Both the position numbers and the translations under genes were made by a program. The notes below the pieces were generated by a model, which worked only from the letters and a program-made list of their open reading frames with translations, was not told where the DNA came from and made no database searches. Source: Leptobrachium leishanense (taxonomy: Eukaryota > Chordata > Amphibia > Anura > Megophryidae). Taken from it: a stretch of 64,000 nt of DNA. Every line of letters starts with the position of its first letter. Positions within the stretch are counted from its first letter, which is position 1. This document shows positions 1 to 11,880 of the stretch, one piece after another. The DNA lies in the NCBI GenBank assembly GCA_009667805.1, contig CM019067.1:69024997-69088996 (forward strand). The letters run 5' to 3'.

Positions 1-365
1 GCATTCTGTGCGGGCTGTGTCCGTGCACAACGGACGTACTTTCTGACCGATGACAAGGTAGTGGCCACACAGTCCGTTTTTGTGACTGATGTAGATGGGA
101 AATAAAATTTAATATGAAAAAACATTTTGTCCGTCAAAAATGCAGTCTGTCTGCCTACGTTCCATCACTCACACCCAAAGCTATGCGGACGTGGCGCACT
201 CCGCACGTCCGTTCTAGCGGTTTTACGTTCTTGCCTAACTTGCGTCCGTTGTGCGTCCGCACGTCTGTGCGGACGTACTTCGTGTGTGGGTCTCTATTGA
301 TCATAATTGTATGCTACCACCGATGTTAAAATGTGCGGCAACACGGACGTGATCCGTGCGCTCGT
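1..365. other. GC-rich repeat remnant at the window edge
   Basis: Rich in GCGGACGTAC and CGTCCGTTGTGCGTCCGCAC words, ending CGCTCGTCTGACCCGAGCCT. Similar GCTCGTCTGAC..CAGCC ends occur near 4560, 7610 and (reversed) 49625, so this is probably the right part of a MITE family that begins outside the window. No gene seen. Confidence 0.45.
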
Positions 366-3300
366 CTGACCCGAGCCTAAGTCGAAAATTCGATGAATTC
401 ACTGTTTATCGAATGTTCACCCTATTGTGCTGAAAAATGGAGTCGCCGAAGCAGTTATCGGACGTTGGCTAATGCGTCACTGTTCGCGTCAGCGAATTCC
501 GCCGAACTAAAGGAAAAAATAGTCTCATTCTCCAAACAGGAGGTTAAATCAATCAAAATGTAGCAAAAGATGTGTCTACATAATTAAGACCATTTAAAAT
601 GTAATATCTTCGAAAAAAATAAAACAAAACAAAAATTCCTTTTAAAAAGAAAAAAAATACTCTTTACATAGAAAAGACAGAGAAGGTAGGAAAGAAGGAG
701 TGGCCCTGTATGTGAAAAACAACATAAAATCGAACCAAATAAAAGGGAGCGAGGTGAACATAGTCAGTTTGGGTTACGCTAACATTTGGCAATCATACAG
801 TAGCTCGTGTAGGTGTGATCTATAGACCCCCTGGACAAGTAGAAGAGCTAGATAATCTGCTGTTTGAGGAAATAGCCAAAATGACAATGAAGGGGGAAGT
901 TATTATCATGGGGGACTTTAATCTTCCTGATGTGAACTGGAAAACCAAAATAGCTGGGTGCACCAGGAGTACAAATATTCTAAACTCCTTACTGGGATTA
1001 TCTCTAACACAAGTAGTTGAGGAGCCGACCCGTAAAGAGGCCATATTGGATTTAATACTCACAAATGGAGGTTTGGTATCAGACGTTATTGTAGGTGAAA
1101 ATTGGTGATCTAGTGATCACCAGTCAGTGTGGTTTAATATAAGAACAGGGATGGAGCCGCACCACACAAAAACAAAAGTTTTAGACTTTTAAAAAAACGA
1201 TTTTTCTAAAATGAGATTTTGTGTGAATGAGTCATTATCAGACTGGAGGAGTTTAAAGGGAGTCCAGGAGAAATGGGATTATTTAAAGGAGGCATTATTG
1301 AAGGCCACAGGCAATTGCATTCGGCTTGTTGGCAAAAACAAAAAAGGGAAGAAACCACTGTGGTACTCTGCAGAGGTGGCCAAAATAGTGAAGAACAAAA
1401 AGATAGCATTCAATAATTATAAAAAAACCTCAGAGTGAAGAAGATAAGCAAACCTATAAGATTAGGCAGAAAGAGGCAAAGCAATTTATAAGAGCTTCCA
1501 AAGCACACGCAGAAGAGAAAATAGCTGTGTCAGTAAAAAAGGGACAAAACATTTTTTAGATACATAAATGAGAAAAGTAAAACAAGGATTAGTTAGATTA
1601 AAAATGAAGGAAGGTATGTAGAAGAGGATAAAAGTCTCGCTGACTGCCTCAATGAATATTTTTGTTCAGTCTTTGCAGAAGAAAAGGAAGGAAAGGGACC
1701 TCAGTTAGGAGGAAACACTAAAGAGACATTTACATATGAGTTTACAGAGGAGGAGATTCTACAGCAGCTGTCTAAAGACAAATAACTCAGGGTGGATTCC
1801 AACAGGCCCCATTAACAGCAAAACCGTTAATATTTAACCAATCCTTGTTAACAGGAGTCGTCCCAGAAGACTGGAAATTAGCAAATGTTGTGCCCATTTG
1901 CAAGAAGGGTAGTAGGGAGGAATCGGCACTATAGACCAGTTAGTCTTATGTCAGTAGTGGGGAAATTAATGGAAACCATGTTAAAGGAAAGGATTGTTGA
2001 ACATCTAAAAACACATAGATTACAGGATCAGAAACAACATGGGTTTACCTCAGGGAGATCATGCCAAACTAATCTTATTGATTTTTTTTTGATTGGGTAA
2101 CAAAAATAATAGACACAGGTGGTGCAGTAGACATTGCTTATTTAGATTTCAGTAAGGCTTTTGATACTGTTCCGCATAGAAGGCTTATCAATAAATTGCA
2201 ATCTTTGAGCTTGGATTCCAATATTGTTGGATGGATTAGGCAGTGGCTGAGTGACAGGCAACAGAGGGTTGTGGTAAATGGAGTTTATTCGGCGCAAGGT
2301 CTTGTTACCAGTGGGGTACCTCAGGGGTCAGTACTTGGACCCATTCTCTTTAATATTTTTATTAGTGATATTGCAGAAGGTATTAATGGAAAAGTATGTC
2401 TTTTTGCTGATGACACAAAGATTTGCAACAGGGTTGACGTTCCTGGAGGGATCAGCCAAATGACAAATGATTTAGGTAAACTAAAAAAATGGTCGGAGTT
2501 GTGGCAATTGAGTTTTAATGTGGATAAGTGCAAGATAATGCACCTGGGATGTAAAAACCCAAGGGCTGAATATAGAATATTTGATACAGTCCTAACCTCA
2601 ACATCTGAGGAAAGGGATTTAGGGGTTATTATTTCAGAGGATCTAAGGGTAAGTAGTCAATGTAATAGAGCAGCAGGAAATGCTGGCAGAATGCTTGGTT
2701 GTGTAGGGAGAGATATTAGCAGTAGGAAAAGGGAAGTGCTCATGCCACTGTACAGAGCACTGGTGAGACCTCACTTGGAGTACTGTGTGCAGTACTGGAG
2801 ACCGTATCTCCAGAAGGATATAGACATCTTAGAGAGAGTTCAGAGAAGGGCTACTAAAATGGTGTACGGCTTGAAGGAGAAAAGTTACCAGGAAAGGCTT
2901 AATGATCTTAACATGTACAGCTTGGAAAAAAGACGAGACAGAGGAGATATGATAGAAACCTTTAAATACGTAAAGGGAATCCACAAGGTAGAGGAAGGGA
3001 GTATATTTAAAAGGAAACAAAGTAGCAAAACAAGAGGACATAGTCTTAGATTAGAGGGGCAAAGGTTTAAAAGTAACATCAGGAAGCATTATTTTACTGA
3101 GAGGGTGGTGGATACATGGAACAGTCTTCCAGTTGAAGTGGTAGAGGCCAAAACAGTAATTGAATTTAAGCAAGCATGGGATAGGCATAAGGCTATCCTA
3201 AACAAAAGATAAATCCAGGTAAAGTATCCATGTAATTGGGCAGACTAGATGGGCCGAAAGGTTCTTATCTGCCGACATTTTCTATGTTTCTATTTAAGAC

Positions 3301-3545
3301 CCTTTAAAAAAAAAAAAGTCAAGGCTTTTGTAGAAAATAAAAATAAATAGCCTTTGACTGTAAACTTGAAAACGAGAGCAATCTCAATGTATCCTTCCTG
3401 GTAAAATACTTTATAAATAATGTATTTTATGTAATTTTTTTAAAACCTATTGGATTCGCCTGTTTAAACGAGTCAAATTGAAATCCCTGAAGTTAGGGCA
3501 TTTTGCCACAATTTTGGTGCAATTCAGCAGTCTGAATAGATTGGC
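366..3545. mobile_element. GCCGAA-rich MITE split by the copy 1 LINE
   Basis: The left part (366-about 655) has GTCGCCGAAGCAGTTATCGG and CCGCCGAACTAAAGGAAAA. The right part (about 3294-3545) has GGATTCGCCTGTTTAAACGA and GAAATCCCTGAAGTTAGGGC. Together they follow the order of the uninterrupted copy at 55000-55300. The sequence TTAAGACC.TTTAAAA occurs on both sides of the LINE (584-600 and 3294-3310), as a target duplication would. Confidence 0.65.
660..3293 (+). mobile_element. CR1/L2-like non-LTR retrotransposon, copy 1 (5'-truncated, inactivated)
   Basis: Plus-strand pieces give an apurinic-type endonuclease (GGVALYVKNN near 700; GVIYRPPGQVEELDN, GDFNLPDVNW and SSDHQSVWF between 815 and 1135). 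A reverse transcriptase follows (FTSGRSCQTNLIDF near 2042; DFSKAFDTVPHRRL near 2147; [19 protein letters not shown] and FADDT within 2196-3212). The RT C-terminal portion 2196-3212 is open for 338 codons. Earlier stops (for example TGA at 1106 and TGA at 1436) and frameshifts around 1440-1930 kill the ORF. The 3' end has the TTTCTATGTTTCTAT tail near 3280-3294. The exact 5' boundary is uncertain. Confidence 0.9.
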
Positions 3546-4268
3546 CATTGAGGTTTTAACCCCACCTGCCAAGTCAAGGCACCTCTGGTAAGGCAGGTCC
3601 TATCTATTGAAGCCAAAAAGCTGCTCCCTGAGCAACCATATACGCTCCTGCTATTTCTCAGTCATGAGACAAGCTGATAATTTTAAATACAAAAAAAAAA
3701 AACATACTTACATCAATAAACATAATGTTACAAGAAGGGGAAAAATCAGGCACATGTAGCCGGGAAAAGTCACGGTGGTCGTCGCTCACCCAACGAGAAA
3801 AAAAACAAGGAGCGCCCATAAAAGAAAAAGGGGGAAGGTGAAGGGGAACCCAGGATGCCATTGTGCTGGTGGGTTTTCCTTTATACCCTCCCCAGAAAAA
3901 TTCCACTTTGGGATTTTTTTTCTTCTGTTTTATACATGTTACAGGGCTGGATATGTCTGGTTGTTGCAGCCTCCCTGGCAGGGCTCAGGCGCAATGCCAT
4001 TTTCCTGTATGTATATTTTGTCGTGTTTCCAGCCAGGTCATCTTTGCAGCTGTCCCGTGCCATGGTTTTGTTTTCAATCCCAAAGTGGAATTTTTCTGGG
4101 AGGGTTTAAAAGAAAACCCACCAGCTTGTCTCGTGACTGAGAAACAGCATGAGCATATGTGGTTGCTCAGGGAGCATCTTTTTGGCTTCCTTAGAGAGAA
4201 CTCTCCTTACCGGAGGTGCCTTGACGTGGCAGGCGGCGGACTTAAAACTTCAATGGCCGTTCAAGCAA
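3535..4268. mobile_element. Foldback element with long inverted arms
   Basis: The left arm (about 3535-3680: TGAGGTTTTAACC, GTCAAGGCACCTCTGGTAAG, AGCCAAAAAGCTGCTCCCTG) is the reverse complement, with scattered differences, of the right arm (about 4118-4268). A second inner pair, ACCCTCCCCAGAAAAATTCC at 3886-3905 and its complement at about 4086-4106, extends the stem. No protein is encoded. Confidence 0.82.
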
Positions 4269-4269
4269 A

Positions 4270-5753
4270 CTAAAGCCTCTGTGTTTTGTTTTCCCATGTT
4301 ATAGGGATGAGCGCAGATGACAATTTTTTTTTTCTTGTGTGAATAGATTAATTGCTCTCCATGGGACTCAGCGTTGCAAGGCTCAATCCTCCTATGCGGG
4401 AGCGAGCTTTGCAGCCCTGTCAGCCGCGCGTCCTAGCGCTTCGATGGGGAGGCTTGCAGCATAGCCACTGTCGCGTTCGCATTTCGTGTGGCCTTCCCTG
4501 TTTCAGCGTCCCAGCGCTGCAGCGGGCACCGGGAGGCATGTGTATACGGACGCACATATTGTGCTCGTCTGACACCAGCCTACTTTGTGACTGTGCTTTA
4601 TCTTACACAGTATTTACCAGTTAATGAAGTGGAGGAGGGAATGTGTAGCTAAAGCTATTGTATTCTCCAGATAAGAGCCGGCAGCTGAATGAGATAAGAG
4701 AGGGAGCTTAAAAGACTTCTAATCTACCCCCTGGTGATGTCTTTCGAATACATCCCATACAATAACATGATGTGAGTCAGTGATTGACCCATACACTCCA
4801 TTCTATGGCCATTGCCACACAGTGAGGAGCAAGTGACGGAAAGCTACAGGGGGGGGGGCAGTTTAAAACACAAGATCACACAATGGATGCACCCAGTGAC
4901 ACATAGAGAGTAAAATATTTTCTTAAACCTACAAGAGAAAAACCAAGAACATGTAAGCTATCAGCAACATAAAATAATCACAAGGACATTAAGTTTTTTT
5001 GGTTGTAGCGGCCCTTTAACGTTACGGCTTGGTCAGTACCACTACTAAATTAATTTTTTTTTATTTTTTGTTGCACAACTACATAGCGCTAATGCAGCAG
5101 GTTAGGCGTGTGTCCGTACAACAGGTGTTAATCTAATCTTAAAATAATAGTTTTTTCCAGGCGGTAAAACTTTAATTACACTTCTTCCCAATGCATGGAC
5201 AGTCCGCAAGACACCTACACGCAAACTGTGTAATCCATTCAGTCCAGGTAACTAGAAGCAAATGTTTATAAGCAATCGATAACGTCATTAATGTGATGAG
5301 GACACTGTTTATGTAAGTGCACGATAGATACAGAAGTATAATGGCCTAGACGCAGACTGTGCTTCACTGGTTCCATACAGGTGTGGCCTGACATTTGTTC
5401 TGGGCTGAAATGCTAAATAAACAAGCGCAGTTTAAAAGGGAAAGAAAATAATGTATTTGTTACTCAAACAAGATCCCGGCGCTGCCCATATCCTGGATGA
5501 TAACCAAGCACATCCTGTACGTTTCCAGCGGGAGGCTGCCGTGTTCTTTCCCTGCACCTAAACCGTTCCGTGATGAGAGGCAATGTTTTTCCATTTCATT
5601 TTATGATGTTTTGATCGATCTTTTAAGTTGTATGCTCAAAGGAAAAGAATATCAAAATCTAACTGGGGACCAAAGGAACACTGTATCACATATTCTCCAT
5701 GGGACAATTCCTGAATATTTACAGTAACATATTAACAGGTTTCAAGACCTATA
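4270..5753. other. Stretch without identifiable gene
   Basis: Contains a short GC-rich MITE-like patch (4345-4580) ending GCTCGTCTGACACCAGCC, a poly(G) at 4851 and otherwise low-feature sequence. Open frames are short and have no recognisable domain. Confidence 0.5.
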
Positions 5754-6404
5754 TAGGGGTAATTCAGAGAGCCAAACTTGCCACTGAATTGCCCCGAATG
5801 GTGAATTTTCCCATACGGTTCAATTTCATGGCAATTTGGTTATTCAAAAAGCTGGCAATTCGGCAGCTGTGAAATCCCCCATAGAGAAGTAATGGTTAAT
5901 CTATTCAGAGAATGCCGAACAGGGAAAAGTTGGCGAAATGCCCAGTTTTTCGGTGGTTTCATTCAACCGGTTTAAGCAGGCGACTGCCATAGGTTAAAAA
6001 ATTCCCAGTTTTTACTAAATATTTATTCAACCGTTAAGACTTTTTGCTGTAAATGAAAATGTATATATTTTTTTTTTTTTTTTTTTTTTTTTTCTGGCTA
6101 AATTTTTGATGATATAGAATTTTTTTCAATTCTGTAACGGACCTTTTTTATTGTTATTCATAGGTCCTCATATATTCTTTCCACGCATTATTTTTGTTTT
6201 AAAACGCCTTTTAAAAGTTGTGTATTTATTCTACCCCTGTTCGGTGGATCGTTGATGCATTCAGCGGTTTCAGATGCGTTCGGCGGATTGATTGGGGGCA
6301 CTAAGGGGACACTGCAGTGAATGCTGAATTCACCGCAGGGTCGGCGAATTGAGGTCGCCGAATGAAAGAGCCCTGACCTTTCGGTGCTCTTTGAATAACC
6401 CCTT
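5754..6404. mobile_element. MITE with AGGGGTAATTCAGAGAGC termini
   Basis: The left AGGGGTAATTCAGAGAGCC pairs with the right GGTGCTCTTTGAATAACCCCT. The interior is rich in GCCGAA/TTCGGC words and has a long poly(T) at 6067-6093. The internal AGACTTTTTGCTGTAAATGA is shared with the 63137 and 52546 elements. Confidence 0.7.
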
Positions 6405-6413
6405 TTTGTAATA

Positions 6414-6533
6414 CAGGGGTCAGCAACCAGATTTTCTGAAATTGCATTTCACTTGAGGCTCAGTTGGTTTAATGAGTAGCAAAGCATCATGGGATATGTA
6501 GTTGTGGACTGCCACAGTTGCTGACTTTTGTAG
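6414..6533. mobile_element. MITE related to the 42776-43103 element
   Basis: Starts CAGGGGTCAGCAACC and ends CCACAGTTGCTGACTTTTG, with the interior GCATCATGGGATATGTAGTT resembling the 43030-43060 region of the other copy. No clear target duplication. Confidence 0.5.
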
Positions 6534-6679
6534 AGTGTATTATTGTGTTTGAAACGGCTTAATATCAAAAATAATCAAATTGATTTAGAGATTTGCAAGT
6601 TAGTTGTGTGCAAATGTGTGGCTTGGTAGATGTAGGCTTCACGTAAGTTTATATTTGCTTCTCTGTCTCCTGGAGAGTA

Positions 6680-7085
6680 ACACGTGTTCACCATTAGGGA
6701 TGAGCCGAACACCCCCGAGTTCGGTTCGAATTCGAACTCGAACTCCATACAAGTCAATGGGACTCAAAGTTCGGTTTTTAGAGTGCCCTCCAAGAGGGCA
6801 TATATGCTAGATATTTGCCATAAAAGGTGTATGGGGATCCGGGTAGTGCCCTGGGGGACAGGAAACAAGGACAAAAAGTTTTTAAAGGGACAGTGAGTTT
6901 TCCATGAAATAAGGGTTAAAAATAAAAACGAAAAATTCCTTCAAATATCGTGCCTAGGAGGTCCCCATAACCTGCTCATGAAGTGGCGGATTTGTAGGAT
7001 GTATAGAAACATTTAAAAACAATGTCCGGGTAGTGCCCTGGGGGACAGGAAACAAGGACAAAAAGTTTAAAAACAGACGTTTTTA
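6680..7085. other. MITE-like left end and local duplication
   Basis: TTAGGGATGAGCCGAACACC at 6695 begins a frog-type MITE; its complementary end, GGTTCGGCTCATCCCTAATT-like, appears at 57383-57403. Inside, the 45-base segment with GGGTAGTGCCCTGGGGGACA occurs twice (6841 and 7027). No gene. Confidence 0.5.
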
Positions 7086-7403
7086 ACCCCTTCACTGCTG
7101 ACGTGTGGGACACGTCCTCAGTTACTCCCACTGTATGCTGAGGAGGACATGTCCGACACGTCATCAGCTTTGCGGGACCCCCGGCGGAGATGCTCACCTC
7201 TCCGGGGTCCCGCGGCGTTCTGACTTCAGCGTCCTCAGACGCTGAAGTCAAGCTCCTCCCGAAGTAAATGACGTCATCGCACCATGCGCGATGACGTCAT
7301 TTCCAGGCGACCCCCCCCCGGCAATGCCGGGAGATCGCCTGGAAGGGAGGGGGGCGGATCCGTTCGGATCCCTCTCCCTCCCGATTGGGAGGTCCCACAA
7401 AAA

Positions 7404-7461
7404 AAGCCAGGCACCGCTTAAAAGGGGAGGGTCTCTCCTTTTTAAGCGGTGCCTGGCTTTA
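7404..7461. repeat. Near-perfect hairpin
   Basis: AAGCCAGGCACCGCTTAAAA, then a loop rich in GGGTCTCTCC, then TTTTAAGCGGTGCCTGGCTT, a 20-base stem. It lies in a GC-rich stretch (7085-7560) with another palindrome, AATGACGTCATCGC / GCGATGACGTCATT, at 7266-7301 that contains two TGACGTCA (CRE-type) octamers. Confidence 0.85.
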
Positions 7462-7561
7462 ACCCCTTAGGCACCGGGTCGCACTGCGGCGCCGAAGTGC
7501 AGCCTAGCTCCAGTGGGGGCCGCCATCTTGGATGGCGGCTCCACCCCTGGGTCCCCCCTCA

Positions 7562-9080
7562 CTGCCTGACGTCCTCACGCATAGCGTGTCAGTACGGGTG
7601 CACATAGCGCGCTCGTCTGACGCCAGCCTTAACCAGAGCTATGGTAAACTTACCAGAGCCATTATAGTCTATGGAGTGAAGTTTACAACCGCTCTGGCTA
7701 AGTTTGCCCTCTCCAGGCAGTATTACAAAGTTGGTGCTATGCCCGACAGCCTGGCATCAATGACTTTGAATTTTTGTGTAATTTTATGGTCATCCTGATA
7801 TCTTAAAGCCAGAACAGTTAACATAGAGTAGTCTATCTGATCCGTGCTCCCATACATGTTCTGCATTTCTTTATCCAGCTAGCTCTTTTTTTCAGGATTA
7901 TTTTTCATGCTTGGTGCAGGGTTTATACAAAGTACGAGTCGATTACAAGTATTTACAGTCTATCCGTAAAGCCACGCCACCTGGCAGCCAGGTGTATCCG
8001 TCACCCTTGGGCGCTCACAAGCGTTTGCACATGTTTTTACTTTCTACTCCCTGTCTAAAAGGTTTGCCGTTTTATTTTACCATTGCTTGACAATTTAATT
8101 TATTTAATTTACAATAAACTTATGAAAACGAACAAGTACAGAAGCCATGTGAAGTGTAAACGCTAAACCTCAAAGGAAAAAAACATGGAAAACTAATGCA
8201 AACCCCACGCCACGTTCTACAAGATGGGTTTTAGGTTGTATGTTATTTTTGCTTGGCAGCAAAGTGCGATCAAGTGACGAAGTTGCTAAACCACTTGTTG
8301 AAGTAATCACAAAGGACAGGAGGAAAAACAAAAGCCGTCATTTAGCGTTTTGCGTTCTGGATTCCATGAGATGCACTCCAGTGTCTTCTTGCTCATTGAC
8401 CAACAACAGACCTTGCGTTTTACTGTGAGTTTTATTGCTGTGGAGCTCATACACACTGTGCATTACTGTGAGTTTTATTGCTGTGGAGCTCATACATACT
8501 CAGAAAAACTGACAGGGTTATTCAGAGAGCGTGAAAAGCGGGAGAATGAAAAATTCTAGGTCAAAATAGCCAAACCAGAAAAATTCTCCCTTTCATCTCA
8601 CTTTCCAAATCGGCTATTTTGACCTAGAATTTTTCATTCTCCAGTCATTCTCCTGCTTTTCACCGCTCTCTGAATAACCCTGATAGTTTCATTGCTGTGG
8701 TGCTCACAAATGCTAGGATTATCCACTCAGTGCCGTCGTTGCAAAAAACCAGCTAACTGCGCTGCAATACAGATTTTTCTTGCAACAGAGGCACTTAGCG
8801 GATAACCCCCATAGGGTTACAACAATAGCTGTAGTTCATTTAAAGGAACACAGTATTAAAAGATACGGTTCCCTTTTATAGTGTCTTCCTTTTAAGTGAA
8901 CTAAAACTATTTTTTATGAGGACATGAAAATAGTCACAATAATCCGTTTTTCCCCGGGCGTGAGAGTACCTCCACCTATTTTTCCAGAAAAAAAAGCACT
9001 GGATGTGCCTAATATATTGCTTTTCTCTTCTGAGCATTTCTATGTAGCAGGGGATTTGTAGGTGACTCTAGGAAGAATAT
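7562..9080. other. Intergenic stretch with local duplications
   Basis: Holds a GCTCGTCTGACGCCAGCC MITE end (7610), a direct duplication of ACTGTGAGTTTTATTGCTGT (8423 and 8465) and the MITE at 8514-8681. Nothing coding is supported. Confidence 0.5.
8514..8681. mobile_element. Palindromic MITE (AGGGTTATTCAGAGAGC termini)
   Basis: AGGGTTATTCAGAGAGC at the left pairs with GCTCTCTGAATAACCCT at the right. The interior GAAAAATTCTAGGTCAAAAT and its complement make most of it fold back on itself. It splits a local duplicated segment with TTATTGCTGTGGAGCTCATA. Degenerate relatives are at 22398-22566 and 54035-54175. Confidence 0.85.
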
Positions 9081-9081
9081 A

Positions 9082-10701
9082 CAGTTGTGTTCAAAATTAT
9101 TCAACCCCCACTGAAATTGAGTGTTTTGGCCAGTTTGACATTGATTTTGATCATTCAGTCATCTTGCTTACAATTAAATCAAAGAGGCACGTGTAGGTCA
9201 GACAAATATAACATAACATTTATAATGAAATAACCACAAATGTCTTTTCTGTGCTCACATCATTATCAGTTTTATTCAACCCCCAAGTGACATTCAATCT
9301 TAGTACTTAGTACAACATCCTTTTACAGTTATAACAGCTTTTAAACGTGAAGCATAGCTTGACACAAGTGTCTTGCAGCGATCTACAGGTATCTTCGCCC
9401 ATTCGTCATGGGCAAAAGCCTCCAGTTCAGTCACATTCTTAGGCTTGCGCACTGCAACTGCTTTAAGTCCCACCAGAGGTTCTCAATCGGATTTAAGTCA
9501 GGTGACTGCGATGGCCACTCCAAAATGCTCCAGCCTTTAATCTGCAACCATGCTCTAGTGGACTTGGAGGTATGCTTGGGATCATTGTCCTGTTGAAAGG
9601 TCCAACGTCTCCCAAGCCTCAGGTTTGTGACGGACTGCATCACATTGTCATCCAATATCTCCTGGTACTGAAGAGAATTCATGGTACCTTGCACAGGCTG
9701 AAGCTTCCCTGTACCTGCAGAAGCAAAACAGCCCCAAAGCATGATTGACCCCCCCCCCCCCGCCATGCTTCACAGTAGGCAAGGTGTTCTTTTCTTCATA
9801 GGCCTTGTTCTTCCTCCTCCAAACATAGCGTTGATCCATGGGCCCAAACAGTTATAATTTTGTTTCATCAGTCCACAGAACACTATCCCAAAACTTCTGT
9901 GGTTTGTCCACATGACTTTTGGCATACTGCAGTCGACTCTTCTTATTCTTTGGAGACAGCAAGGGGGTGCGCCTGGGAGTTCTGGCATGGAGGCCTTCAT
10001 TACGCAGTGTGCGCCGTATTGTCTGAGCTGAAACTTCAGTACCCACATCTGACAAATCTTTTCTCAGTTCCTCAGCAGTGACACGGGGACTTTTCTCCAC
10101 TCTACTCTTCAGGTAGCGCACAGCAGTCGAAGTCAGCATCTTCTTCCTGCCACGACCAGGTAGCGTTTCAACAGTGCCCTTTGCCTTGAATTTGCGAATG
10201 ATGCTTCCTATGGTCTCTCTTGGTATGTTTAACATCTTTGCAATCTTCTTATAGCCATTGCCCTTCCTGTGAAGAGTAATCACCTCTTCTCTTGTCTTCC
10301 TGGACCATTCTCTTGACTTCACCACGTTTGTAACCACACCAGTAAATGTCTAGAAGGAGCTGAGTATCACAGTCATTTTAAAGCTGCCTAATTGGTGCTT
10401 ATTATGCTTTATTGCTGCTCCGTGACATCCACAGGTGTATTCAATACCTGATTGAAAACACTTGAATGAACCTCTGTTCTTCAGAGTGGTAGTCTTTAAG
10501 GGGTTGAATAATTGTGTCAATGAAGAATTCACAAAAGAAACATTTACTACTGTATTACAAAACCAATTGATGTCATTTTAGTTGCATATGGTTCTTTAAA
10601 AAGTCCTTGTAGGATTTCATTCTGAATACAATTACAAATGTACACTAAATTCCCTAAAACCCTTTACAGCATTGGGGGTTGAATAATTTTGAACACAACT
10701 G
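9082..10701 (-). mobile_element. Full-length Tc1/mariner transposon with dead transposase
   Basis: The inverted termini CAGTTGTGTTCAAAATTATT continue to 29 matching bases and are flanked by TA on each side; total 1,620 bp. The minus-strand transposase has helix-turn-helix regions (EWSRKTREEVITLHRKGNGY, NIPRETIGSIIRKF), a GRGRKK linker and the DDE residues in [13 protein letters not shown] and NPIENLW. Lesions: TAA directly after ETKL (near 9852), a frameshift in the poly(C) run at about 9750-9761, and a frameshift near 9466 before the C-terminus. Autonomous mobility is not possible from this copy. Confidence 0.95.
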
Positions 10702-11126
10702 TATAGGGGGAGGCACATAAGATACCACAGTCAAAACTAGAGGGGCACTAATAATTTTCACCACTAAATCATACCACTGGAAAAAACCTAAATAAGTATA
10801 TATAAATAAGGTTCCATAACCCCAGAGTAATGTGATGCAATGATACCTTTTTGTTTTACTAACCTGGTACAGAAACTCAATATTTTATTTGCCGCAATTC
10901 AGCATTTTTTGCCGACGTCCGATAACTGCTTCAGCGACTCCAGTTTTCGCAAATTACGCCACCATTAGGTAAATAGGGAATTCCCCATATTTTCTGTGAA
11001 ATGGATTCCCGAAACGTGACAAAATGCTAAGGATCTAAAAATGAATAGACCCTTTAGTTTCTAACTTCCATAATAATCTCTAACATGCCATAAAACCAGG
11101 GAAATACAATAAAAATAATAAACATT

Positions 11127-11880
11127 GTGGCATGTAGCCTACCCATTAACCCCTAAAATGCCGTTAATCAAGAGAAAACATTAAATGAATAGACCTTGGG
11201 GCATGTAGCCTACCCATTAGCTCCATAATTGCCAGTTATCAAGCAAAAACGTCAACTATATACACTGCGAGTAGGGCTGTGCAATATTGACAAAATAATC
11301 ATATTGTGATTTTATTTGCGATTTAGCCAATTGTTTTTGCTTTTTTCAAACCTGCTACATACATTCTAAATGTATTCAGCACATGGATATACTGCCCCAG
11401 CCCACCTCTTTTCTCTGCGTGTTTGGCTCCCTGTGAGCTTCCGGCGGCATGGAGCTTGGGCGCTCGCCTGGGGGAACCACGTGACGAGCCGCGAGAACGC
11501 GGCTGTACACGTGGTTCCCCCTGCGAGCGCCCAAAGCTCCATGCCGCCGGAAGCTTACAGGGTGCCGAGCAAGTTAATCTATGCAGCCCTAAAAATCGCA
11601 GCCTTATGCGGTTTACAAATCGCATGTGCTAAAATCGCGATTGTTTTGCGATTACAATTAATTGCACAGCCCTAACTGCGAGGTATGTAGCCTTCCCATT
11701 AACCCCTAAAATGCCAGTCAATCAAGTGAAAACATGAAATGTATACGCTCGGAGACCTGTAGCCTACCCATTAACTCCTAATATGCCATAACTTATTAAT
11801 AAATGAAAAAATGTATACTGCGAGGAATGGAGCCTGCCCGTTAACCCTTAATATACAACTAAACCAAGGCAAAAAAACAA
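11127..11880. repeat. 71-bp tandem repeat, about five copies, interrupted by a MITE
   Basis: Units begin at about 11129, 11200, 11682, 11753 and 11824 with variants of GGCATGTAGCCTACCCATTA followed by ACCCCTAAAATGCC. Without the 403-bp MITE and its 8-bp duplication at 11272-11682, the spacing is a regular 71 bp. Confidence 0.85.
11272..11674. mobile_element. hAT-type MITE (TAGGGCTGTGCAAT termini)
   Basis: Begins TAGGGCTGTGCAATA and ends ATTGCACAGCCCTA, flanked by a perfect octamer duplication ACTGCGAG (11264-11271 and 11675-11682). Internally it carries a GC-rich inverted repeat around 11440-11560 (CGGCGGCATGGAGCTTGGGC and its complement near 11530-11550). It is inserted in a 71-bp tandem repeat. 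Confidence 0.93.
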
